From Bacteroidales bacterium M7 (GTDB lineage: Bacteria; Bacteroidota; Bacteroidia; Bacteroidales; Muribaculaceae), in NCBI GenBank assembly GCA_001689515.1, contig LUJR01000011.1:76503-140502 (forward strand): DNA of 64,000 nt, in the 5' to 3' direction. Position numbers and translations under genes: made by a program. Below the pieces are notes generated by a model. It saw only the letters and a list, made by a program, of their open reading frames with translations, was not told the DNA's origin and searched no databases. How positions within the stretch are numbered: the stretch's first letter is position 1; the number at the start of each line of letters is the position of its first letter. Shown one piece after another: positions 57,817 to 64,000 of the stretch.

Positions 57817-59117
57817 GCCGTTTCCTTATCATATCCTCGCGTACCTTGAGCCATTCGGCTGGTCTTGCCAACGATATGGCAAAGGGGCTGTGCGATGCCG
57901 GACATAATGTCGACTTCCTCACTCTGGGATGCTTTGCCAAAGAGGGCGAGAAGCTCTATGGCGGCGGACGCATCATCTTGTCGGATGCTGTGCCCGGAGA
58001 AATCCCATATACATGGTGGGAGAGGCGTTATAACCGCATGGTCAGAAATCTTTACAAGCTCCGCTATAAGGTTACTAAGACTCAGAATCTGCATTACCCT
58101 AACGAGTGGCTGCCGATGGTGCCACCTGCGGATATAACAAAATGTATCGATGCTGATTACGATGCTGTGATAACCCTCTTCTGGGAGGATATGCTCAACA
58201 CCACGTCGCTCAGGGAGATATACAAGAGGCTCAGATGTTCGATACTGATATTCTCGCCTGACATGGCACCTATGACAGGAGGATGCTTCTATTTCGAGGA
58301 CTGCGAAAGATTTAAGCAAGGCTGCGGTAACTGTCCGCGCATCGGTTACGGCATACTGAATGATGCCACAAGGCTTAATTTCCGTATCAAGCGCAGAAAC
58401 TATGCCCGCATGAAAGCGGTGTTTATGGGCAATACGTGGATGATCTGCCAAGCCCTTGACAGCAGTCTTTTCACGGCTGATACTGTGAGCAATGCTGGCA
58501 TTGTGGTGAACGAAGATGTGTTTGCTCCCGCTGATGACCGATGCGTGAAGGTCGGCGAAAAGAATAAGTTCACGATACTGCTGAGGTCTACGCCAGAGCC
58601 ACGTAAGGGCAATGATGCGATGCTTGCCGCCATATGCGGATTCAAAGCCATGCTTACAGCGGAGCAGGCTGCCAGCGTGGAGGTGGTGACAATCGGCGAC
58701 GGGTATTTTGAAGATATAGCGAAAGGCAGGCTTGACGGGGTGAGAAACATAGGATTTGTCGACACTGCCGGTCTGGTTGACTGCTATCGCAAGGCTGACC
58801 TTTTCCTGTCGCTGTCGCTTGCCGATGCGGGTCCGTCGATGATTAATCAGGCTATGCTGTGCGGCTGTCCGGTGGTGGCTTTTGACAACGGTGCAGCGAT
58901 GGACCTTGTAGAGAATGGCATCACAGGCTACAAGAGCACTCAGGGCGATGTGCAGGATATATCGGCTAAGCTGTATGCTATGTTTATATCTGACGATGCT
59001 AATGAAGAAATGAGGCGCAACTGCCGTGCTGCAGCCATGAAGGTCAATTCCATAGGTGCTTTTGCCGAATCGGTCGAAAGGGCATTGCGGTTAGTCAATA
59101 AAGAGGTGAAAAAATGA
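57813..59117 (+). CDS. Glycosyltransferase, GT4-like
   Basis: 434 residues, no signal peptide or membrane helix. The N-terminal Rossmann half has SRTLSHSAGLANDMAKGLCDAGH, typical of GT-B enzymes, and the C-terminal half has the group 1 pattern: IVVNEDVFAP, ILLRSTPEPRKGNDAMLAAI, NIGFVDTAGLVDCYRKADLFLSLS-type segment, LADAGPSMINQAMLCGCPVVAFDNG with the donor-binding acidic region altered (AGPSMIN for the usual EGFGLV). A middle Cys cluster (GCFYFEDCERFKQGCGNC) matches a glycosyltransferase subfamily with WGGCHYTxxCxxF-like segments. It overlaps both neighbours by 4 nt. It may transfer the dideoxy sugar made by WecE. Confidence 0.88.
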   Translation: MSRFLIISSRTLSHSAGLANDMAKGLCDAGHNVDFLTLGCFAKEGEKLYGGGRIILSDAVPGEIPYTWWERRYNRMVRNLYKLRYKVTKTQNLHYPNEWLPMVPPADITKCIDADYDAVITLFWEDMLNTTSLREIYKRLRCSILIFSPDMAPMTGGCFYFEDCERFKQGCGNCPRIGYGILNDATRLNFRIKRRNYARMKAVFMGNTWMICQALDSSLFTADTVSNAGIVVNEDVFAPADDRCVKVGEKNKFTILLRSTPEPRKGNDAMLAAICGFKAMLTAEQAASVEVVTIGDGYFEDIAKGRLDGVRNIGFVDTAGLVDCYRKADLFLSLSLADAGPSMINQAMLCGCPVVAFDNGAAMDLVENGITGYKSTQGDVQDISAKLYAMFISDDANEEMRRNCRAAAMKVNSIGAFAESVERALRLVNKEVKK

Positions 59118-59833
59118 AGGCGGAAAGACTTGCTTGGGACTCTGATTTTTTCGGAAAGGAGATTTTCTCGATACATACAGATGCGCATGAGTTGCTGAAT
59201 GACCCTGATGCGCTCCGTCGGGAAATCAAAGAGGCGCAGCGCGATGGGGCACAGCTGATATATGTATTTGTTGCGGAGCCTTTGGGCTCTGGTGTGACCT
59301 GGAGTCCTTGCCTTGTGGATCAACCGGCAGATATCAAGGTGGTGTATTCCAAAGAACTGACCGGCGGTGACAAGGCAGATGCCCTGATTCCGGCTATCCA
59401 TGAGTGCCGGGATGCCTCGGCGTTGTATGAACTTGCCTATCGTGCCGGACATAAGTCGCGATTCAGAGATGTGCGATTAGGGGATGGGAAATTTAAGGAG
59501 ATGTATCGTGCGTGGATTGACAACTCCATCTCGGGCAAGATGGCAACAAATGTGCTTGCGTATCATGCCGATGGCAAGCCGGTAGGGCTTGTAACGCTTA
59601 AGATAGACGATGACGCAGCTGACATAGGGCTTCTGGCAGTCTCGGAAGAACATGCCGGCAGAGGCATAGGAGCACACCTGATGGCATACGCGGAGTGCAT
59701 ATGCACAGCCAACGGCGTGAAAACCCTGCATGTCGCGACCCAGGAAGCCAACACCGGCGCATGCCGTTTCTATGAAAAATGCGGCTATCGCCCTACCTCC
59801 CGCAGCGCCATCTACCACATCTGGACTGACTGA
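59114..59833 (+). CDS. WecD-like GNAT acetyltransferase (dTDP-amino sugar)
   Basis: 239 residues. It starts ERLAWDSDFFGKEIFSIHTD, the WDSxFFG opening of WecD, which N-acetylates dTDP-4-amino-4,6-dideoxygalactose. The C-terminal GNAT domain has IGLLAVSEEHAGRGIGAHLM (acetyl-CoA loop) and VATQEANTGACRFYEKCGY. Context with wecE supports the assignment. It overlaps the glycosyltransferase by 4 nt. It is the last gene of the three-gene operon; its 3' end is C-rich. Confidence 0.87.
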   Translation: MKAERLAWDSDFFGKEIFSIHTDAHELLNDPDALRREIKEAQRDGAQLIYVFVAEPLGSGVTWSPCLVDQPADIKVVYSKELTGGDKADALIPAIHECRDASALYELAYRAGHKSRFRDVRLGDGKFKEMYRAWIDNSISGKMATNVLAYHADGKPVGLVTLKIDDDAADIGLLAVSEEHAGRGIGAHLMAYAECICTANGVKTLHVATQEANTGACRFYEKCGYRPTSRSAIYHIWTD

Positions 59834-59974
59834 CGATAAAGGGAGATTGGTTAATAGGTGTGATATGGAATGAGATTTGATATTGATATAAATGGATTAA
59901 ATTGTAAAGCGACATGAGTGAAGTAATTTTCGTCAGAATGTACACGTTCCTGAAACCTATAATAGAACGTGACG

Positions 59975-60259
59975 ATGGAAAGAACTCCAAAACGGGCGTG
60001 GCGACGCGTCCAACAAAAACGTGTATGGCGTAACAGAATCAGGTATTATGCCAATCAAGGTAATCAAATCCTTGACCCCGATACACATCAATATTTGAAT
60101 CCACGTGACTGGAAAGAATATAAGTCAGTTCCGTGGATGAAAGTTCTTAAAACCACAGCGACACCGTGTAGTTGCTGGATGTGCCGCAATTATCTCTACA
60201 ATCGCCTTGAATTCAAAAGGGATACTCGGTGTATGATAAGCGAACAGGCAGATATTTAA
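59975..60259 (+). CDS. Small basic protein with CSCxMC motif
   Basis: 94 residues from ATG 59975 (59969 is an alternative). Arg/Lys/Trp-rich start (ERTPKRAWRRVQQKRVWRNR) and a cluster TPCSCWMCRNYLYNRLEFKR near the C-terminus. Small proteins with the CSCxMCxN motif are scattered through bacterial genomes, but their function is unknown. The cysteines suggest zinc binding. It has its own terminator. No consensus promoter was seen. Confidence 0.7.
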   Translation: MERTPKRAWRRVQQKRVWRNRIRYYANQGNQILDPDTHQYLNPRDWKEYKSVPWMKVLKTTATPCSCWMCRNYLYNRLEFKRDTRCMISEQADI

Positions 60260-60306
60260 GAAACTGTGTCATGCAGCATTTGCTGGCATGGCACAGTTTC
60301 TTTTCT
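60258..60306 (+). terminator. Terminator after small CSCxMC gene
   Basis: AAGAAACTGTG (60258-60268) pairs with CACAGTTTCTT (60292-60302), with inner imperfect pairing of ATGC and GCAT, then TTTC. Confidence 0.85.
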
Positions 60307-60324
60307 TTAAAGTGACGTTTAAAA

Positions 60325-60359
60325 GCCAACCCGGGCTGAGGGTGGCAGTACGGGTTGGC
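60325..60359 (-). terminator. Terminator after sppA
   Basis: GCCAACCCG (60325-60333) pairs with CGGGTTGGC (60351-60359). On the minus strand it is followed by TTTT. It lies about 50 nt past the sppA stop. Confidence 0.7.
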
Positions 60360-60407
60360 GGGGGTTGAAAAAGCTGATTGTTTATCTGTCGGTGTTTCCG
60401 GGTGGGG

Positions 60408-62198
60408 TCAGAGGAGGAAGAGGGCTTTGGGGGCGCGTGCCTGGAGGGGCTTCTGGTGGAGGAGACGGATGCCCTTGGCGAGGAGGAAGGGGTTGGGTTC
60501 GATTTTGCCGAGCATCTGATCCATCTGTGGGGCGAGTCCTGTCTTGGTCATGTCCATTACCATATCCATGAAGCTTGACTCTGACTTGGGATAGAGGGCT
60601 ACGTCGTAGTCAGTGCCGAGCTTGGAGTTGGTGGCTACCCATGCGATGGCGTCGTCAAGGGTGCCGAGCTGGTCGACCAGTCCGAGCTGGAGGGCTTTCT
60701 GTCCGTCCCATACGCGGCCCTCGGCTATGGCGCGGACTTTGGATTCGGGCATGTGGCGTCCGCGGGCTACGCGGCTGATGAATCGGTCATATCCACGGTT
60801 GATTTCTACCTGCATGGCTGCCATCTGCTGGTCGGTGATGGGGGCGAGGGGGATGCGGAAATCAGAGAGGGGATTGGTGGATACGAACTGCGGGTTCACG
60901 CCTAACTTATCGAGAAGTCCCTTGCCGTTGGGGAGCATGCCGAAGATGCCGATGCTGCCGGTGATGGTGAGCGGACAGGCGAAGATGCGGTCGGCTTCAC
61001 ATGAAATCCAGTAGCCGCCTGAGGCTGCGTAGTCGCCCATCGATACGGCAAGTTTTTTGCCCTTGGATTGGAAGTAGGAGAGTGCTTCAGCGATTTCGGC
61101 TGAGCCGAATACTGAGCCTCCGGGCGAATTGACGCGGAGCACCATGCCTTTGACTCCCTCGTCGTCGGCGAGCTTGGTTATGACTGGGACGAGTTTCTCG
61201 CAGTTGATGCCGGCATTCTCTGACTCTGCGATTTCGCCTACGGCATAGAGCACGGCTATCTGATTTTTCGAGTCATATTGGGTGCCCCATTTAGAGTGCT
61301 TGTCCATGTCGGCAGCAGAGATGTAGTTGAGATCTTTCTCCTTGACATCTACCAGTCGGCTGAGGATGCCTTCCATCTGGCGGCGCACCACGCAGCGGTC
61401 TACTAATTTCCAGCCTACGATTTGCTCTGGGGTAGATAGCTGGGTGATGTGCGAAGCCATGATGCTGTCTATGTCTGATGCCTTGATTTTACGTGCGGTG
61501 GCGATGTCGGCTTTGATGACAGACCACATGTTGGTGCCGAGGGTATCAAGCTGGGCACGTGCAGGTGCTGACATCTCGGTCTGGGTGAACGGTTCTACAG
61601 CTGATTTGAATGTGCCGACCTTGGCAATCTGGAATTCGATGCCTAATTTGTCAAGCAGTCCTTTGAAATAAATGGCACTTGCCGACATGCCGTGAAGGTC
61701 AAGATAGCCCATAGGATTAAGAAACAGGCTGTCAGCCACAGATGCTACATAATAGTCGCCCTGATAGAGGAAGTCACCGTAGGCATATACCTTCTTGCCG
61801 CTCTTCTTGAAGTCGATGACGGAGTTGCGCAGAGCCTTCAGAGTGGCTGGCGACGCGTTAGCGCCCTTGCAGTCAAGGTAGAGGGCACTGATTTTCTCGT
61901 TGGTCTTGGCGGCATTGATGGCCTTGGTTAGTGTCACGAGGCTCTGGGGTTCTTCGAAGCCTTTGCCCTGCATGAGTGCGATGAAGTCGATGTCAAATGA
62001 AGTCTCGCGTTCGTTGATGGTGCCCGAAAGGTCGATTTTGAGGATCGACTTTTTTTCAAGGGAGGCGGTGGCTTCCTTGTCACCGCCGAAACTTGCCACG
62101 GCTGCGGCAACCACGCCTATCAATATGAGGGCGAAAAGTGCCATTGCAATCCATGTTCCGACCATGGATGAAAGTACATTTGAAAAGAATTTTTTCAT
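60408..62198 (-). CDS. sppA: Signal peptide peptidase SppA (long form)
   Basis: 596 residues with an N-terminal membrane anchor (TWIAMALFALILIGVVAAAVA). Two tandem S49 domains, as in E. coli SppA. The N-terminal domain holds the general-base Lys in KVGTFKSAVEPFTQTEMS and the C-terminal one holds the nucleophile Ser in MGDYAASGGYWISC, preceded by LRVNSPGGSVFGSAEIAEAL. It degrades cleaved signal peptides in the inner membrane, facing the periplasm. It is monocistronic, with a promoter at 62234-62266. The 3' end is C-rich on the coding strand (30 C against 12 G over 60421-60480). Confidence 0.96.
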   Translation of the reverse strand: MKKFFSNVLSSMVGTWIAMALFALILIGVVAAAVASFGGDKEATASLEKKSILKIDLSGTINERETSFDIDFIALMQGKGFEEPQSLVTLTKAINAAKTNEKISALYLDCKGANASPATLKALRNSVIDFKKSGKKVYAYGDFLYQGDYYVASVADSLFLNPMGYLDLHGMSASAIYFKGLLDKLGIEFQIAKVGTFKSAVEPFTQTEMSAPARAQLDTLGTNMWSVIKADIATARKIKASDIDSIMASHITQLSTPEQIVGWKLVDRCVVRRQMEGILSRLVDVKEKDLNYISAADMDKHSKWGTQYDSKNQIAVLYAVGEIAESENAGINCEKLVPVITKLADDEGVKGMVLRVNSPGGSVFGSAEIAEALSYFQSKGKKLAVSMGDYAASGGYWISCEADRIFACPLTITGSIGIFGMLPNGKGLLDKLGVNPQFVSTNPLSDFRIPLAPITDQQMAAMQVEINRGYDRFISRVARGRHMPESKVRAIAEGRVWDGQKALQLGLVDQLGTLDDAIAWVATNSKLGTDYDVALYPKSESSFMDMVMDMTKTGLAPQMDQMLGKIEPNPFLLAKGIRLLHQKPLQARAPKALFLL

Positions 62199-62233
62199 AA
62201 CATTTGCTGTTTGTTGATTGGATTTTCTGTCAG

Positions 62234-62266
62234 CAAAGTTATGTCACAGAGATGTAGCAGCGTAAA
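62234..62266 (-). promoter_or_regulatory. Promoter of sppA
   Basis: On the minus strand TTTA (62266-62263, one mismatch), a 21-nt spacer, TAACTTTG (62241-62234). The leader is about 30 nt. Confidence 0.75.
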
Positions 62267-62324
62267 CTTTGCGACATACCCCAAGATTTATGCGACAAAA
62301 CGACACAGTGGGACGTAATATTAG

Positions 62325-62445
62325 TTTATGCCTGTGGACCACAACCTCTCCGAGGTTGATTAGACTTGTGTTTATCGTACCCCATGTACGTTCGCTGTCG
62401 CTCCGTGCATGGGGTTGCGCATGACTGGTACGTCTCCGACGTACC
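62325..62445. repeat. Family D dispersed element, single arm (copy 2)
   Basis: Matches 49350-49473 module for module: GTTTATGCCTGTG, CAACCTCTCCGAGGTTGATT, ACCCCATGTACGTTCGCT, CTCCGTGCATGGGGTT and ACGTCTCCGACGT. The gap 62199-62661 holds this element and a family A doublet and no gene. Confidence 0.8.
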
Positions 62446-62520
62446 TGGATGCTGTTTGATAGCGGATTAAACGTACTTCACATCAGCTGAGGAAATTGCA
62501 GAACTGGAAATTCCTCACAT

Positions 62521-62607
62521 GTAGGGACATGCCGTGGCATGTCCGCTTTGTAGGCGGCTGCGTAGCCCATTTTGTCAGGATGCGGACATGCCACGGCATG
62601 TCCCTAC
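62521..62607. repeat. Family A palindromic doublet (copy 6)
   Basis: GTAGGGACATGCCGTGGCAT at 62521 and partner GCGGACATGCCACGGCATGT then CCCTAC ending at 62607, with a spacer of about 36 nt that itself contains TGTAGGCGGCTGCGTAGCC. Confidence 0.85.
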
Positions 62608-62661
62608 AATTATAGGTCTTAAATTTAGATGCAAAGGGCTGTCTCGGTCAGGTGGATTCGT

Positions 62662-63177
62662 CTATTTGTCTCGCGCCATCTGCTTGAGGATGTTTCTTTT
62701 TGCGGATTTGAGTCCCGGGGACAACTCGCTTTGGTCGGTCATGTCGAGGATGGCTGAAAATTCCTGCAACAGTTCGGGGTAGAGGCGGCATTGGGCGTAT
62801 GCCTGTTTCATGCAGAAGGCCCTGATGGCATATTGCTCGGAGGAGTTGATTGCGGACAGGCAGAAGTCGAGATAGTCGGTGCGGATATCCTCAGATTGCA
62901 TCGGCAGCCTGTCAAGCAGCGTCAGCAGCAGCCGCTTCTTGCCGACGTGGTTGCATGCAAGTAATTGATTGATAAGTCCGTCTCGTTTCGTAGCCAGCCA
63001 TCCGTTTGCCGATGAGGCGAAATGCGTCATTGCCCACAATGCGTTATAGCCCACGCGCTCCTCAGCATCGTCAATCAGGCAATATAGAGCCTCCCTTGCC
63101 GACAGGGTGTCATCAGCAGCCAATAATCGTATGTCATTGATATGCAGCCTGTCGGCAAGCTTTTCGCGTAATGTCAT
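62662..63177 (-). CDS. Helical (HEAT/ARM-like) protein of unknown function
   Basis: 171 residues from the ATG at 63177; an earlier in-frame ATG (63222) overlaps the promoter box and is rejected. Almost all alpha: TLREKLADRLHINDIRLLAA, SAREALYCLIDDAEERVGYN, ALWAMTHFASSANGWL, QYAIRAFCMKQAYAQCRLYP. The periodic helix pairs suggest a short HEAT-like solenoid, probably a protein-binding scaffold. No signal peptide. No known function. Confidence 0.7.
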   Translation of the reverse strand: MTLREKLADRLHINDIRLLAADDTLSAREALYCLIDDAEERVGYNALWAMTHFASSANGWLATKRDGLINQLLACNHVGKKRLLLTLLDRLPMQSEDIRTDYLDFCLSAINSSEQYAIRAFCMKQAYAQCRLYPELLQEFSAILDMTDQSELSPGLKSAKRNILKQMARDK

Positions 63178-63219
63178 AGCAATGTATGTTCCAGATTTAA
63201 TAGGAGGAATCTTCTTATA

Positions 63220-63250
63220 CAAATTTAGTCAATCTTTCATATATGTCAAG
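63220..63250 (-). promoter_or_regulatory. Promoter of HEAT-like gene
   Basis: On the minus strand CTTG (63250-63247, one mismatch), a 19-nt spacer, TAAATTTG (63227-63220). The leader is about 38 nt to 63177. Confidence 0.7.
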
Positions 63251-63351
63251 GGAGTTATGGATTTATCTTCGTCGGGAAAATGTCGGATAGAACTGTATGA
63301 GATAGATGTCTGTTAATATTTTGCAAGACAAGACAATCAGTGTTTGCATAA

Positions 63352-63383
63352 GTTGCAATATCAAAATAATATTCGTAACTTTG
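63352..63383 (+). promoter_or_regulatory. Promoter of small 44-residue gene
   Basis: GTTG (63352-63355, one mismatch), a 20-nt spacer, TAACTTTG (63376-63383). The leader is about 20 nt. Confidence 0.65.
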
Positions 63384-63407
63384 TTGACAACCATAAAGCA
63401 TATTAAT

Positions 63408-63542
63408 ATGACTCGAAACATCACAATCAAAAATCCCTCTCAAAAGATGGTTCAAGTCTTTGACGCTTTGAGAGAAAAGAAGCAGCAGCAAGTGAAAAAG
63501 TTGGCTGCTAAGAAGCAATGTACATTTACTATTGTCGTGTAA
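63408..63542 (+). CDS. Small 44-residue protein, unknown
   Basis: Starts MTRNITIKNPSQKMVQVFDA and continues with a Lys/Gln-rich helix (LREKKQQQVKKLAAKKQC). The start at 63408 is chosen because it follows the -7 box by 25 nt; the frame is open upstream to 63306 through the promoter. Its stop directly abuts the next ATG (TAAATG), so the two genes are almost certainly co-translated. Basic, helical small partners of this kind often pair with a larger protein in toxin-antitoxin-like arrangements, but no family is recognised. Confidence 0.65.
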   Translation: MTRNITIKNPSQKMVQVFDALREKKQQQVKKLAAKKQCTFTIVV

Positions 63543-64000
63543 ATGGATTTATCCTTTGACATAATAAATTCAGGGGGCGATCATATAATGGTCGCCCTCT
63601 CGTATTATGACTATGAGACAATCAGTATATTTTCCGATGATGCGTTGACATTGACTCTTGTGTTCTATGATGTCACTCTGATTCGTAAATCAGGGGATGG
63701 ATATGTAGGCTATAAGGTGTTGTTTGCTATTTCTGACATACTTGCAAAGTTCATGGAAGAAAACGAGGATGCAGTACTTTGCTTTTATTGCGATGCGGCT
63801 ACGGATGTGCGCAGAAACCATGGCGAAATGTTACCCCAAGAATATAGAAGCAACCTGTTTTCGCGTATGTTTGAATTGTATTCAAGATCGCATAAGTTGT
63901 CGAGGTTCATCAATCACAGAGTCGAGATTGAAAATCCAGACAATCCGGAGGATAGACAATATGCTCACTTTATGGGTCAATGTAAAAAAGTGGTTGTTAA
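63543..64000 (+). CDS. Unknown protein, truncated by window edge
   Basis: ATG at 63543 with an open frame of 152 codons to the end of the window, no stop seen. The protein starts MDLSFDIINSGGDHIMVALS, has beta-rich strands (SIFSDDALTLTLVFYDVTLI), and then a helical part with CFYCDAATDVRRNHGEMLPQ, FSRMFELYSRSHKL and FINHRVEIENPDNPEDRQYA. The beta start and the CDAxxDxRR motif resemble the DUF6169 type of Bacteroidota proteins, which I recall only loosely. It follows the 44-residue gene with no gap. Confidence 0.65.
   Translation, partial: MDLSFDIINSGGDHIMVALSYYDYETISIFSDDALTLTLVFYDVTLIRKSGDGYVGYKVLFAISDILAKFMEENEDAVLCFYCDAATDVRRNHGEMLPQEYRSNLFSRMFELYSRSHKLSRFINHRVEIENPDNPEDRQYAHFMGQCKKVVV

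Overview
The window is a piece of a Bacteroidales chromosome, most likely from the Muribaculaceae (S24-7) or a close relative. This rests on Bacteroidota-type promoters (TTTG, 19-21 nt, TAnnTTTG) in front of many genes, on the type IX secretion gene porQ and several proteins with type IX C-terminal sorting signals, on DUF4301 and DUF4249 proteins, and on LytS/LytTR regulators. Placement below order is inference from style, not from a search. No tRNA, rRNA, CRISPR array, prophage or insertion sequence was found.

Layout. 1-4719: end of an M16 zinc protease, rpsU, a Cys-rich Spy-like protein and a GNAT enzyme. 4996-10115 (minus): a DUF4301 protein, then the tightly overlapping operon porQ-cmk-ispH-exonuclease-lipoprotein. 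10362-10841: a TonB-C-domain protein. 11149-17737 (minus): an unusual four-gene module comprising an SPFH/coiled-coil/zinc-ribbon protein, an Asn-rich membrane protein with Sel1 repeats, a small secreted protein, and a gingipain-like (C25, caspase-fold) protease with no signal peptide. This is the best candidate for an undescribed system. 18322-25761: a thioredoxin-fold protein lacking its cysteines, asnB, an acyltransferase, a lipoprotein, a RelA-type ppGpp synthetase and a GNAT enzyme. 25824-33072: pgeF, two paralogous acyltransferases, an EF-G2-type translation factor, a YgbA-like gene, a Xer recombinase and hpf.

33361-44079 is a surface-protein region: a lipoprotein, a C10 cysteine protease and two BspA-like leucine-rich-repeat proteins, the last three with type IX sorting tails. 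It ends with a TPR/HTH transmembrane regulator facing a promoter region with an 11-bp-spaced repeat array. 44417-49021: a small basic protein, an OmpA-like lipoprotein, a LuxR regulator and a GH13-like protein whose catalytic motifs are eroded and which carries a SnoaL-like tail. 49582-55459: one operon with a TonB-dependent receptor, a DUF4249 lipoprotein, a duplicated LytS-like kinase, a LytTR regulator and a flavodoxin-like reductase. 55526-56177: a MntA-HepT toxin-antitoxin pair with a palindromic operator. 56674-59833: a three-gene WecE / glycosyltransferase / WecD-like set for a 4-amino-4,6-dideoxyhexose. 59969-64000: a small Cys-motif protein, sppA, a helical protein, and a small gene followed by a gene cut by the window edge.

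Intergenic DNA is rich in dispersed palindromes (GTAGGGACATGCC...GGCATGTCCCTAC and three other families), often as head-to-head doublets like REPINs. The 3' ends of many genes are strikingly C-rich and G-poor on the coding strand, as expected for Rho loading sites.
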